Positions 26,178 through 34,778 are shown, counted from the stretch's first letter. The stretch: 43,111 bases of DNA from Bacillus norwichensis (GCF_014836955.1 NZ_JACSPV010000039.1:1-43111), one strand, 5' to 3'. Numbers and translations are program-made. The notes: generated from the letters alone by a model not told the origin.

Positions 26178-26492
26178 CTATTCCAAGACTTTCAAGCCTG
26201 CCGCTCCTGCTATAATAAAGGAAAGAAACAGCATACGCCTCCAACTCGCAGGCTCCTTAAAAAACAAAATGCCCATCAAAACAGCTCCCGCAGCGCCCAA
26301 TCCGGTCCAAATGGCATACGCGGTTCCAAGCTGAATCTCCCTCATTGCCAGTGATAAAAAATAAAAGCCGAACCCAAAGGTCAATATCATGATGAAAAGC
26401 CAGAAAAACGACTTTCTTTCATTGTAAATATTAATGCTCATAACGCCCAAAATTTCTCCAAAGCTTGCAATGACAAGAAATAACCAAGCCAT
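26178..26492 (-). CDS. SMR-family efflux protein, second subunit (YkkD-like)
   Basis: A 104-residue protein with four membrane helices. It begins MAWLFLVIASFGEILGVM, with the conserved Glu (residue 13) used for proton/drug coupling, and contains LGTAYAIWTGLGAAGAVL, the SMR helix-3/4 signature, and KEPASWRR. It resembles YkkD and forms a pair with its upstream neighbour, whose stop lies one base before the ATG region. Such two-gene SMR systems work as heterodimers for cationic drugs or, in the Gdx branch, guanidinium. I saw no guanidine riboswitch upstream, so the substrate is open. Confidence 0.85.
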   Translation of the reverse strand: MAWLFLVIASFGEILGVMSINIYNERKSFFWLFIMILTFGFGFYFLSLAMREIQLGTAYAIWTGLGAAGAVLMGILFFKEPASWRRMLFLSFIIAGAAGLKVLE

Positions 26493-26493
26493 T

Positions 26494-26847
26494 TTATTTT
26501 CCCTCCGCTGAAGAAGTATTGGTCTTCGATTCTTCCTGTCCGTCTGTTGTTATTTTAATGCCAACTACACCTACGATTATAAGAGCAATCAAACACACTT
26601 TGGATAAAGAAAAGTCAGCTCCGAAAAATATAAAATCAATGAGTACAATGACCGCTGCCCCAGAACCCGTAAAAACTGCATATACCGTTCCAGCGGGCAA
26701 ACTTTTACATGCTTTAATAATAAAATAAAAACTAAAAATGATTGCAACAACTGTTCCAAGCCACTCCCAGATTGTTTCAGAATACCTTAGACCAATTACC
26801 CAGAACACTTCGACGATTGCCGCACAAAGAACATAGATCCAGGCCAT
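26494..26847 (-). CDS. SMR-family efflux protein, first subunit (YkkC-like)
   Basis: A 117-residue, four-helix SMR transporter, MAWIYVLCAAIVEVFWVIG, with conserved Glu13 in the first helix and the WVIGL element seen in the SugE/YkkC branch. AGTVYAVFTGSGAAVIVL is the SMR signature. A 15-residue polar Lys/Glu/Ser tail at the C-terminus is longer than in most members, as in YkkC. AAAGGGGAATAAA precedes the ATG. It is the first gene of the run SMR-SMR-alkD-pncA-pncB-nadE, and a palindrome lies in its promoter region. Substrate unknown. Confidence 0.86.
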   Translation of the reverse strand: MAWIYVLCAAIVEVFWVIGLRYSETIWEWLGTVVAIIFSFYFIIKACKSLPAGTVYAVFTGSGAAVIVLIDFIFFGADFSLSKVCLIALIIVGVVGIKITTDGQEESKTNTSSAEGK

Positions 26848-27146
26848 TTTATTCCCCTTTCATCATTAGCTCCCAACTCATATATTATCACAGAAGCCAT
26901 GGCTTTGTTACGTTATGAACAATATACACAATCAAGTTAGGATCGTGAAATAAAAGGGTTATTAATGTATGAAGGAGGAACAGACTAGACAAGTATCATT
27001 CAAAAAGAGGATATCATGAAAGAGGCGGCCAAGCACCTGAAATGATTTCCGCGAAACGGGAACTAATATGGCTGTGTGTGACAGTGGAAAGAATATAGAT
27101 TGGGTGAGCTGGAATGGAGAGAAGAATAAGAACGGAGAATGTAATA
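26848..27146. other. promoter region of the SMR-NAD run
   Basis: About 300 bp with no gene recognised. A GATAATAT box lies near 26885 on the minus strand, with the palindrome AAGCCATGGCTT at 26894-26905. No ykkC-type (guanidine) riboswitch motif was found by eye. The rest has short hairpin-like words (for example near 27045-27060) without clear meaning. Confidence 0.4.
26894..26905. promoter_or_regulatory. 12-bp palindrome, possible operator of the SMR genes
   Basis: AAGCCATGGCTT is a perfect palindrome that lies immediately upstream of a GATAAT-like -10 box, i.e. in the spacer region where TetR- or MerR-type drug regulators bind. No such regulator gene is nearby. Confidence 0.35.
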
Positions 27147-27180
27147 ATCGATTGAGCAACAGCCCTGCTACTCAATCGAT
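27147..27180 (-). terminator. inverted repeat at the 3' end of the kinase gene
   Basis: ATCGATTGAG (27147-27156) and CTCAATCGAT (27171-27180) are perfect 10-bp arms; the inner bases CAG/CTG can extend the stem. The kinase stop lies at its edge. T residues after it on the minus strand are sparse, so it is a weak or non-classical terminator. Confidence 0.5.
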
Positions 27181-28244
27181 TAGTTTTCCTGTAAATTTGA
27201 TACGTTTGCTGAAGGAAGGATTACCTCAACAATTGTCCCTTTTCCGATTTCACTTTCAAAAGTAACGGTCCCCCGATGGTTTTTAATGATCTGTCGGCTG
27301 ATCATAATTCCAAGACCAGATCCTTCCTCTTTGTTCGAATAAAATGGCTTGCCAAGACGCTCTAATTTCTCAGGTGAAATTCCTGTTCCTTCATCTTTTA
27401 TCATAATGGAAACACCCTCATCCACCGCAGCTACTGAAATGAATATTGTTCCACCCAGCGGCATCGCTTGCATCGCATTTTTGATCAAGTTCAAAAGAGC
27501 TTGCTTGATTTGTTCAGGTGAGCCATTCACCGATGGGAGGTTCTTTCCAAACGTTATGAACACCTTGATATTGCTTTCCAAAGCCTGTGAATTGATCGCA
27601 AGGAAAATATCGCCCACAATGTCCTTTAAATTAATTAAAATAAAATCCTGCTCTGGATAAGGCTGCGCCAACATTAAAAACTCATTAATAATGGACTCGA
27701 TTCTCTCCGTTTCCTGAATGATCATTTGTTGATATACATTCGATTTATCCTGATACATCAACTGCAGGAAACCTTTAATCGTCGTCAACGGATTTCTGAT
27801 TTCATGGGCAAATCCAGCAGCTATCTGGCTGAACAAATTCATCTGATTAGTCTCTTCTGAATATTCATCGTTTTTTCTCCGATGAGTGATTTCACGTGTA
27901 AGATTAAGAATCTTTGATACGTTTCCAGAAGAATCAGTAATAGGAATAGTCGTTGTCCTGAGCCACCTCTCCTCTCCTTTAACCCGATATTCTATTTCGG
28001 CAGGAGATGCTAAGGGGGACTCGAATAGCTGAAAAAGCCGCTCAACATCCTCTGGATACAATCTTTCCCTTATAATGGAGGGATCCTTCATAATTTCTTC
28101 TATATCCATTCCCCAAAATATAGGGACAGATGGACTAATGTACAAAATTTTCCGATCCAAAACATCATATAAACTAATTATTTCATTTATCCGCTCGACC
28201 GCATTTAGATCGTTACTTCTATCTTTGAATTCCTTCGCAACCAT
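27180..28244 (-). CDS. PAS-domain sensor histidine kinase (orphan, sporulation-kinase type)
   Basis: A 354-residue cytosolic kinase without membrane segments. A PAS/PAC domain covers about residues 20-120. The dimerisation/phosphoacceptor region follows, with AGFAHEIRNPLTTIKG, His about 147. The HATPase domain has the N box NLIKNAMQAM, the G1 box KDEGTGIS, and the G2 box GSGLGIMIS. This short PAS-HisKA-HATPase build, with GFLQLM after the His box, is like KinA/KinE-type kinases that feed the sporulation phosphorelay, and no response regulator gene is adjacent. AGAAGGGG precedes the ATG. The signal sensed is unknown. The gene stands alone, with its own terminator-like repeat. Confidence 0.87.
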   Translation of the reverse strand: MVAKEFKDRSNDLNAVERINEIISLYDVLDRKILYISPSVPIFWGMDIEEIMKDPSIIRERLYPEDVERLFQLFESPLASPAEIEYRVKGEERWLRTTTIPITDSSGNVSKILNLTREITHRRKNDEYSEETNQMNLFSQIAAGFAHEIRNPLTTIKGFLQLMYQDKSNVYQQMIIQETERIESIINEFLMLAQPYPEQDFILINLKDIVGDIFLAINSQALESNIKVFITFGKNLPSVNGSPEQIKQALLNLIKNAMQAMPLGGTIFISVAAVDEGVSIMIKDEGTGISPEKLERLGKPFYSNKEEGSGLGIMISRQIIKNHRGTVTFESEIGKGTIVEVILPSANVSNLQEN

Positions 28245-28450
28245 CGTGACCCCTTCTTTCAGGAAGCTCTTCCTATTTGTTCATTTTAGCAGAAAGGAAG
28301 GTAGAAAATAACAAATATTGTTTGTGTATTGGGAGAAAAGATGTTTAAAGGTTAAGATTTTTGAATGGTTAATTTCAATATGTAATTTTTTAACAAAAAT
28401 AGCTACCATTCTGTCCCTATCAGTTTCTTCATGATCGAAGATAAGGGAAA

Positions 28451-28479
28451 AGAGCGTAAACCTTAAGAATCTACGCTCT
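28451..28479 (-). terminator. Rho-independent terminator of the aldehyde dehydrogenase gene
   Basis: AGAGCGTA (28451-28458) and TACGCTCT (28472-28479) form a perfect 8-bp stem on a 13-base loop, with TTT then CCC TT after it on the minus strand. It starts 10 bp after the stop codon and ends the catabolic cluster. Confidence 0.75.
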
Positions 28480-28488
28480 TATTTTTCC

Positions 28489-29970
28489 TTAACTGTTTAG
28501 ACTTTTATAAAAGCCAGCAGTAGAAGAATGAATGTTCATATTGATTACTTTCGTTTCAGTGTACTCTAGTAAACTGTTCTTACCAAGGTCTCTTCCAAAG
28601 CCGCTTTGTTTAAATCCACCCCAAGGCAATTGATTATTAACAGAGTGGTATTTATTTATCCAAACAGTACCTGCTTTCATGCTTTTCGTGACTCTTAAGG
28701 CCCTAGAAAAATCATCAGTGAATACTGCGCCAGCTAAGCCATACTTCGTACTGTTAGCCAATTTTACAGCTTCTTCCTCAGTGCTAAATGTTTGAACTGT
28801 AACAACCGGACCAAATATTTCTTCCTGAACAATACTCATGTTATTAGAAACATTTGTGAAAATAGTAGGCTCTATAAAATAGCCTTTACCATAATCCCCT
28901 TCAATCAGCCGCTTTCCGCCAGCTGCTATGGTTGCCCCTTCTCTTTCTCCTGTTTGAATACAGTCAAGAACTTTATTCATATGGGCTTCAGATGCCACAG
29001 GGCCCATTTCTACCCCTTCATCCAGCCCATTTCCGATAACAATCTGCTTGGCGTGTGCTGTCATCTTTTCTATAAACTCCGGATAGATATCCTCATGAAT
29101 TAAAATTCGTGAGCCAGCTGAGCATACTTGCCCTGCTCCCAGGAAAATTCCAAATAAAGCATATTCCACAGTTGTGTCGATATTAACATCTGGAAAAACG
29201 ACAACAGGTGATTTTCCACCAAGCTCCAGCGTCACTTTTTTCATTGTTTCAATGCTATTTGCCATAATCTTTTTCCCAGTTACAGTACCGCCCGTAAAAG
29301 ATACCTTATCCACAAGCTCATTGGATGTGAGTTCATTTCCAATTACTCCTCCAGCTCCAAGAACCAGATTGACAACGCCCGGAGGAATATCTAATCCGGA
29401 CATAAGTTCAAAAAGTCGTATCGCGGACAATGGTGTAGTCTCTGCCGGTTTAAATACAGACACATTTCCGGCTGCAAGACATGGAGCCAGTTTCCATGCT
29501 GCCATTTGAAGCGGGAAATTCCACGGGACAATTTGCGTACAAACACCAATCGGCTCATGAATAACGATGCTATCTATTGTTGAATCAAAGGTTTCACCTA
29601 ATGAAGTTCTAACTAAGCCAGCATAATAACGAAAGGCATCAGAAGCCGTTTCAACATCGGAAAGCGCCTCTCTGAGAGGTTTCCCGTTATTCATTGTTTC
29701 TAGTTTAGCCAGTTCTTCTTTATGTTCGTCTATGAGACTAGAAATTTGCAATAATAGGTTTGCCCGATCTTGTGCGCTAAAACTTCTCCACGGCCCCTTA
29801 TCAAACGCTTTCCGAGCTGAGAGAATCGCATGTTTGACATCTTCAACTGTACCTTCAGCTACTACAGCAATAACCTCTCCGGTTGCAGGGTTCAAAATTT
29901 CACGTGATTGACTATCTTGACTGTTAACCCATTCGCCGTTGATATACATTTTTTTAACGTTAAATGGCAT
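28489..29970 (-). CDS. NAD(P)-dependent aldehyde dehydrogenase
   Basis: A 493-residue member of the ALDH superfamily, oxidising an aldehyde to its acid. It has the cofactor region PWNFPLQMAAWKLAPCLAAGN, the Rossmann-type FTGGTVTGKKI, the general base Glu in VTLELGGKSP (about 255) and the nucleophile Cys in GAGQVCSAGSR (about 290), then EEIFGPVV and PWGGFKQSGFGRD. It is closest in pattern to betaine-, amino- and gamma-aminobutyraldehyde dehydrogenases. It is the last gene of the cluster, 13 bp after the oligopeptide-type binding protein. In context it could oxidise an aldehyde made from an amine, as PuuC does; the actual substrate is not shown. Confidence 0.92.
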   Translation of the reverse strand: MPFNVKKMYINGEWVNSQDSQSREILNPATGEVIAVVAEGTVEDVKHAILSARKAFDKGPWRSFSAQDRANLLLQISSLIDEHKEELAKLETMNNGKPLREALSDVETASDAFRYYAGLVRTSLGETFDSTIDSIVIHEPIGVCTQIVPWNFPLQMAAWKLAPCLAAGNVSVFKPAETTPLSAIRLFELMSGLDIPPGVVNLVLGAGGVIGNELTSNELVDKVSFTGGTVTGKKIMANSIETMKKVTLELGGKSPVVVFPDVNIDTTVEYALFGIFLGAGQVCSAGSRILIHEDIYPEFIEKMTAHAKQIVIGNGLDEGVEMGPVASEAHMNKVLDCIQTGEREGATIAAGGKRLIEGDYGKGYFIEPTIFTNVSNNMSIVQEEIFGPVVTVQTFSTEEEAVKLANSTKYGLAGAVFTDDFSRALRVTKSMKAGTVWINKYHSVNNQLPWGGFKQSGFGRDLGKNSLLEYTETKVINMNIHSSTAGFYKSLNS

Positions 29971-29983
29971 GTTATTTCCTCAC

Positions 29984-31435
29984 TTATTCTGTTTTTGCCT
30001 TAGTAATATCGAATGCGTAAATAAACTCATCCATTCTCGCTTTGAAATTCCATGCACTATTTAATCCATAAAGGTCAAATTGTTGAAACAACGGTATCCA
30101 AGGAAGCTCTTCCCTAAAAATGCTAAGTGCCTCGGAGTATAGTGTTTTTCTCTTATCCTGATCTAATGATAAGCTCGCTTCTGTAGCAACTTCGGCCAGT
30201 CTCTCATGATGGAAATGTGTAGGATTCCAAGGCTTAGGATGGATAAATGCATTTCTGTATACTTCATCAGGATCAAAGGTGAAATTTCCCCATCCTACAT
30301 AATACATTTGATCATACTTATGATCTCTGAAGCGTGATATAAATGGTCCCCAAGGTTGGACATCTACTTCCAGTTCAATCCCAACTTCTTTAAGCTGCTC
30401 AGCTATGTTCCATGCAATTTCTTTATCCTGTGTAAACCGGCCATCAGGAACTTCTAATTTTACTTTTACTCCGTTCTCATAGCCTGCCTCTTTTAATAAT
30501 TTCTTCGCTTTTTCCGGATTGTATTCAATTGGTTTTTGGTCCTGATCCACTCCAAATGCTTGTGGATAGACAGGGCCGTTAAGCGGGTAACCGCATCCCA
30601 ATAGTTCTTCGTCTATAAACTTATTTACATCAATACCATGAGCAATTGCGTGACGCAGCGTTTTGTTTTTCAATATTTCATGGTTTGTATTAATTCCCAT
30701 ATAAATAACCCCGACACTCGGTGTGCCTGCAACTGTCAGATGCTCATATTGTTGAACGTTTTCCTGCTCAGATGGAGGGAAGTTTGCTGTTAAATGAATA
30801 TTACCTTCAATCAATCCCTCAATTCGATCTGAACCATGGGGAACAGCATGAAATTCCAATACTTCAATATCTGCTTTTCCAGCCCAATAATCATTGTTTC
30901 TCTCCAGATGAACTTTCCCTGCTTCTCTATCCCATTGCTTGAATTTAAATGGGCCTGTACCACTTGGCTCCTTCGAAAAGCGTTCTTCACCAATGGACTC
31001 AAAGTAATCTTTTGATATGATCATTAATCCCGCCAATTGCGCAAGGATATTAGGGTCTGGCCTGTTGAAATTCACTTTTACTGTGTATTTATCCAATATA
31101 TCTACTGATGTCATGGAATTGAATCTACCAGAAGGAGGAAATCTCTCTTCATTAGCAGGATCTACCATTCTCTCAATGGAGAACTTCACATCCTCAGCAG
31201 TCAGTTGATTGCCATGATGGAATACTGCATCCTGACGTAAATGGAAGACTAATTCTTTACTGCTTTTTTGTTCCCATTCAACTGCAAGGTGAGGAACAAT
31301 TTCCATATCTTCATTCCGTTTGACAAGAGAGTCATATACTTGCAATAAAATATTCGAGGTTGTAGTTTCTGAGTGAGCAAAAGGATCAAGTGTAGATGCA
31401 TCTGTCCCTTGCGCAATAACAAATTTTTCCGACAT
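29984..31435 (-). CDS. family 5 (OppA/DppA-type) substrate-binding protein lacking a signal peptide
   Basis: A 483-residue protein of the SBP_bac_5 family, with the usual start of the mature region (FVIAQGTDASTLDPFAHSET), VEWEQKSSKELVFHLRQDAVFHHG, and a C-terminal EELPWIPLFQQFDLYG. ATG at 31435 follows GGAG by 8 bases. There is no signal peptide, no lipobox Cys and no hydrophobic N-terminus, so as written it would stay in the cytosol. Homologues have a 20-40 residue lipoprotein leader. No partner oligopeptide permease is next to it. A dispersed repeat copy lies 50-90 bp upstream, so an insertion or deletion may have removed the leader. Alternatively it is a cytosolic or solute-carrying variant. 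Confidence 0.8.
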   Translation of the reverse strand: MSEKFVIAQGTDASTLDPFAHSETTTSNILLQVYDSLVKRNEDMEIVPHLAVEWEQKSSKELVFHLRQDAVFHHGNQLTAEDVKFSIERMVDPANEERFPPSGRFNSMTSVDILDKYTVKVNFNRPDPNILAQLAGLMIISKDYFESIGEERFSKEPSGTGPFKFKQWDREAGKVHLERNNDYWAGKADIEVLEFHAVPHGSDRIEGLIEGNIHLTANFPPSEQENVQQYEHLTVAGTPSVGVIYMGINTNHEILKNKTLRHAIAHGIDVNKFIDEELLGCGYPLNGPVYPQAFGVDQDQKPIEYNPEKAKKLLKEAGYENGVKVKLEVPDGRFTQDKEIAWNIAEQLKEVGIELEVDVQPWGPFISRFRDHKYDQMYYVGWGNFTFDPDEVYRNAFIHPKPWNPTHFHHERLAEVATEASLSLDQDKRKTLYSEALSIFREELPWIPLFQQFDLYGLNSAWNFKARMDEFIYAFDITKAKTE

Positions 31436-31480
31436 AAGACACACTCCTACATAATTATTTATTTTTAAGAATGACTAGCT

Positions 31481-31530
31481 CGATAAATTCCCTCTAACAG
31501 AAGTGGAAGACTTCTGCTGAATGAAGTTAG
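31481..31530. repeat. dispersed hairpin repeat, copy C (partial, right-hand part)
   Basis: Contains ATCGATAAAT-like left sequence (CTCGATAAATT), then CAGAAGTGG AAGACTTCTG and CTGAATGAAGTTA. The small hairpin AGAAGT GGA AGACTTCT is included. Its right edge supplies the TAA stop of the ABC ATPase gene (31527-31529). Confidence 0.7.
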
Positions 31531-32600
31531 AAAATGAAGGATGAGTCAATCTCCCATGCTGCATTCACTTCATTTCCCTCTGCAATTTGGAGGTGAGTAA
31601 ACTCTTCCGGGGAGAGTGAGCACATAAAAATTTTATCTTGAACAGCCGTTTTAATACCGAATAGGTATCTGTCTCCAATAAAGTGGATAAATTCGACCTT
31701 CCCCTTAATGCTATTTTTCTTGTCCAAAGTTTCAGATGTTTTGGACAATACAACATCTTGAGGTCTGACCATTACAATGCTGTCCTTAATTTCTTTCTCT
31801 CTGTTTTTAATAGAGATCTTTGTGCCGTCTGCTAATACTCCGCTTACAACATCGCCATTACTTTTAACGTCAGCTATTTTCATCATATTTGTTTCCCCAA
31901 CAAAGTCAGCTACGAAAGAATCTGCTGGATTGCTGTATATTTCAGTTGGCGTACCGAGTTGAGCGATTTTTCCTTTATTCATTACCGCTATACGATCCGA
32001 TAAAACCATGGCTTCTTCTTGATCATGAGTAACAAATATAGCTGTAAATCCATGTTTTTGCTGAAGCTGTCTTATTTCAACTCTCAAAAACTGTCGCAGC
32101 TTCGCGTCCAAATTACTTAATGGTTCATCAAATAATACCATGGGTGGGCGTAGCACCAGTGCTCTTGCCAAAGCAACCCGTTGTTGCTGGCCTCCTGATA
32201 ACTGCGTAGGAAAACGTTCTTCCATTCCAGATAACTGAACGGATTCCAATACATCAGTCACTCTTTGTTTGATTTCAGATGGCGACACTTTCCGTCTTTT
32301 GAGGCCAAAGGCAATATTATTAAAAACAGTTAGGTGCGGAAAAAGTGCATAGTTTTGAAACACCAGACCAATATTCCGTTTGTGGGTCGGAATGCTGCTT
32401 AATTCTTTTTCTCCCAATTTTATAGAACCGCTCGTCGGTTTTAAAAGTCCCGCAATCATTCTTAAAGTGGTTGTTTTCCCGCAGCCACTCGGACCTAATA
32501 ACGAGATGAATTCCCCTTCTTTAATGCTTAAATCCAAATGATCCACGATGACATTTTCTCCGTATTGTTTGCAAAGCTTGCTAATTTCAAAATGGCTCAT
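31527..32600 (-). CDS. ABC transporter ATP-binding protein (PotA/CUT1-type, polyamine-like importer)
   Basis: A 357-residue ATPase: Walker A LLGPSGCGKTTTLRMI (about residues 34-48), Q-loop GLVFQNYALFPHLT, signature LSGGQQQRVALARAL, Walker B MVLFDEPLSNLD, H-loop FVTHDQEEAM. A C-terminal TOBE-like regulatory domain (about 240-357) follows. It energises the two permeases encoded just upstream and belongs to the MOI-type importers for polyamines, thiamine, iron and related compounds. The start follows AAGGAGT and the upstream permease stop by 14 bp. The stop codon lies in the dispersed repeat (copy C), so the C-terminus may have been trimmed by a few residues. Confidence 0.92.
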   Translation of the reverse strand: MSHFEISKLCKQYGENVIVDHLDLSIKEGEFISLLGPSGCGKTTTLRMIAGLLKPTSGSIKLGEKELSSIPTHKRNIGLVFQNYALFPHLTVFNNIAFGLKRRKVSPSEIKQRVTDVLESVQLSGMEERFPTQLSGGQQQRVALARALVLRPPMVLFDEPLSNLDAKLRQFLRVEIRQLQQKHGFTAIFVTHDQEEAMVLSDRIAVMNKGKIAQLGTPTEIYSNPADSFVADFVGETNMMKIADVKSNGDVVSGVLADGTKISIKNREKEIKDSIVMVRPQDVVLSKTSETLDKKNSIKGKVEFIHFIGDRYLFGIKTAVQDKIFMCSLSPEEFTHLQIAEGNEVNAAWEIDSSFIF

Positions 32601-32614
32601 TTAAAAACTCCTTC

Positions 32615-33397
32615 CTACCCAAAGAAACTTTTCTTATCAATAAATTTCATACTAATAAGCCCAAGGATGACTGTCCCAATAATTAAAACCGAAGAAATCG
32701 CGGATATAGATGGATCTAAGTTAAATTGAATATCTGAATAGATCAGTATTGGCAAAGTAACCACATTTGAACTAGTTAGGAACAGGGCTACTACAAGCTC
32801 ATCGAACGAGATAATAAATCCAAAGAACGCTCCTGAAATCAATGCTGGTCTGATTAATGGCAAAGTGACTAAGAAAGTCGTTAAAAACGGAGAAGCCCCC
32901 AATACCCGTGACGCCTCTTCCACAGAAGGATTCAACTTAGACAAACCTGCTGAAACTGCTCTTATCACATAAGGTATTGTTAATACTGTGTGAGCAAGTA
33001 TCAACCGGACATAAGCATTGGTAACACCAAGATTACTGAAAAGGATTAACAATCCAATTCCCAGTAGTAAAGTTGGCACGATCAGCGGGGATAAGAATAA
33101 AGAACTGATCAATCCTTTAAATTTAAAGTCATATCGTTTTATAGCCAATGAAATCATGATCCCTAAAACCAGTGCAAATCCTGTAGAAACAATCGCAACA
33201 ATTAAGCTATTTATAAATGGTTGTAAATAACGACCGTCAGTAAAGACGTGTTCATACCAGCTGAGTGTAAAGCCTTTCGGTGGAAACACCAAGTATGAGC
33301 TGTCACTAAACGACGTTAGAATCACAATCAACAATGGAGCTGCGAGAAAAATGTAGAATAATATATTTAATATCTGAAACACTTTAATGGGGCGCAT
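32615..33397 (-). CDS. ABC transporter permease (PotC-like)
   Basis: A 260-residue inner-membrane protein with six predicted membrane segments. It carries the EAA loop RVLGASPFLTTFLVTLPLIRP near residues 160-190 that docks on the ATPase. PotC-like permeases form a heterodimer with a PotB-like partner, here encoded just upstream with two bases between stop and start. The short periplasmic portion and length are typical. RBS AAGGAG precedes. The cluster order is binding protein, permease, permease, ATPase. Confidence 0.9.
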   Translation of the reverse strand: MRPIKVFQILNILFYIFLAAPLLIVILTSFSDSSYLVFPPKGFTLSWYEHVFTDGRYLQPFINSLIVAIVSTGFALVLGIMISLAIKRYDFKFKGLISSLFLSPLIVPTLLLGIGLLILFSNLGVTNAYVRLILAHTVLTIPYVIRAVSAGLSKLNPSVEEASRVLGASPFLTTFLVTLPLIRPALISGAFFGFIISFDELVVALFLTSSNVVTLPILIYSDIQFNLDPSISAISSVLIIGTVILGLISMKFIDKKSFFG

Positions 33398-33399
33398 TG

Positions 33400-34257
33400 T
33401 TACTCAGCTCCTTGTGGTGAAACTTTTTTCATTGCTTTATTGTAAAAGCTGATAATAATTAACACAGTGATAAGCAGGATGACGGAAACGGCTGAAGAAA
33501 ACGGCCAGTTTAACAGATTCATCGTTTGATTGTAAACTTCTGTTGCCATCACTTGAACTCTTGGGCCACCGATTAATGCTGGAGTGATATAGAAGCTGAT
33601 TGACATTGAAAACACCAATAATGTACCAGCTAAGATTCCTGGAATTGAGAGCGGTAACGTTACAAGCCAAAAAACTTTTCCTGGCGAGGCTCCCAAGCTT
33701 TCTGCTGCGGACTCTACATTTAAATCCAAGCCATCCAATACAGGGTAAAGAATAAGAACCATAAACGGCAACATGACGTGTGTCATGGCAATAACTACGC
33801 CTGTCGACGTATATAAAATTTCAGCTGGTTCTGAGATGAGGCCTATTCCCAAAAGAGATTGGTTAATTAGACCATTTTTACCCATAATTACCATCCAACC
33901 AAAGTTCCTTACCACTGCACTCGTTAATAACGGAAGAATAACGAGAAGCAACAAAAGATTTTGATATTTAGGATTTGAGCGAGAGATTCCATAAGCGATG
34001 GAATAACCCATGATTAAACAAATGATGCTTGTTGCTAACCCGATCCAGATTGTTCTCCACAAAATTCCTAAGTAGTGGGGATCTGATAAAAATCGGAAAT
34101 AATTCTCTAGTGTAAAGGCTGCTTCCATTCCCGCGCCGGGTTGGGATTTAAAAAAACTGAACAGTACTATTTGACCCAAGGGGAACAGAAAGAAAAAGAA
34201 TAGAACTAATAGACCTGGTGCCATTAAAATCCAATATGGGGGTATTTTTTTAGACAT
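33400..34257 (-). CDS. ABC transporter permease (PotB-like)
   Basis: A 285-residue membrane protein with six predicted segments; first segment WILMAPGLLVLFFFFLFPLG. The EAA loop AAESLGASPGKVFWLVTLPL is near residues 185-205. It pairs with the downstream PotC-like permease. The start follows AGAAGGTG closely. About 490 bp separate it from the binding-protein gene upstream, and this gap carries a GC-rich repeat and a terminator-like hairpin, so the permease-ATPase block may be transcribed at a lower level than the binding protein. Confidence 0.9.
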   Translation of the reverse strand: MSKKIPPYWILMAPGLLVLFFFFLFPLGQIVLFSFFKSQPGAGMEAAFTLENYFRFLSDPHYLGILWRTIWIGLATSIICLIMGYSIAYGISRSNPKYQNLLLLLVILPLLTSAVVRNFGWMVIMGKNGLINQSLLGIGLISEPAEILYTSTGVVIAMTHVMLPFMVLILYPVLDGLDLNVESAAESLGASPGKVFWLVTLPLSIPGILAGTLLVFSMSISFYITPALIGGPRVQVMATEVYNQTMNLLNWPFSSAVSVILLITVLIIISFYNKAMKKVSPQGAE

Positions 34258-34746
34258 CCATTCACCTTCTTACAAATATTGAGAAAAACGCAAGGCGCGC
34301 AGCCTTAGGCGACAAGTACAGGCGAACCTTAATGAGGGAGTTCCCCCAAAGTTACTCATTTCAGCTACATCGTGAAAAGCTTCCTTTAGTACGCTTCACG
34401 CAGCTTTGCGACGAGGGAAACATATGCCTTCTTGAATAAGCTGTGCCGCATGAGCACATTTTTCCTGAATGAACTTCCGCGTGACTTGATCCTTGCGCCG
34501 ATGGCGCCTGGCCGCTCAAGCCTATGGCTTCGGTGGCACTTGTACTACTTCCTATACGGTGACAGCTCAGGGCACGACACCCTATCGCTTCGCTTGCACT
34601 TGTACTTCCTGTACGGCGGCAGGCTCAGGGCGCGACGTCCTGTCGCTTCGCTTGCACTTGTACTTCCTGTACGGCGTACTTAACATAGAAAAATTAAATT
34701 GGAACTAAATATTTCATCTGATTTTATACTTGCTTGTCTTATTAGA
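34258..34746. other. non-coding gap with GC-rich repeats inside the transporter operon
   Basis: About 490 bp without a credible gene. It is notably GC-richer than both flanking genes in its left and central parts. Near 34290-34330 are words (AGGCGCGCAGCC, GGCGACAAGTACAGGCG) partly complementary to the repeat units at 34515-34677. Open frames there come from the repeats. Confidence 0.55.
34515..34677. repeat. three imperfect tandem units (about 50-58 bp) rich in GC
   Basis: Units start at 34515, 34566 and 34624. The second and third share CTCAGGGC, then CGACaCCcTaTCGCTTCGCTTG-like words and CACTTGTACTTCCTGTACGGCG; the first is more divergent. GTACTTCCTGTAC can form a hairpin. The array lies between the substrate-binding and permease genes. 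Confidence 0.8.
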
Positions 34747-34771
34747 AAGGGCAGCACCTGCCACTGCCCTT
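34747..34771 (-). terminator. hairpin after the polyamine-type binding-protein gene
   Basis: AAGGGCAG (34747-34754) and CTGCCCTT (34764-34771) form a perfect 8-bp stem with a 9-base loop, 8 bp after the stop codon. The following minus-strand stretch TCTAATAAG is weakly U-rich, so it may be an attenuating or RNA-stabilising hairpin, as often found after binding-protein genes. Confidence 0.65.
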
Positions 34772-34778
34772 AGTGCTT

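Noticed and set aside
26848-27179. Guanidine (ykkC-type) riboswitch upstream of the SMR genes
   Set aside because: The conserved core words of that riboswitch are not visible on the minus strand.
34432-34708. Small proteins encoded by the GC-rich repeat
   Set aside because: Repetitive composition, several overlapping frames and no ribosome binding site.
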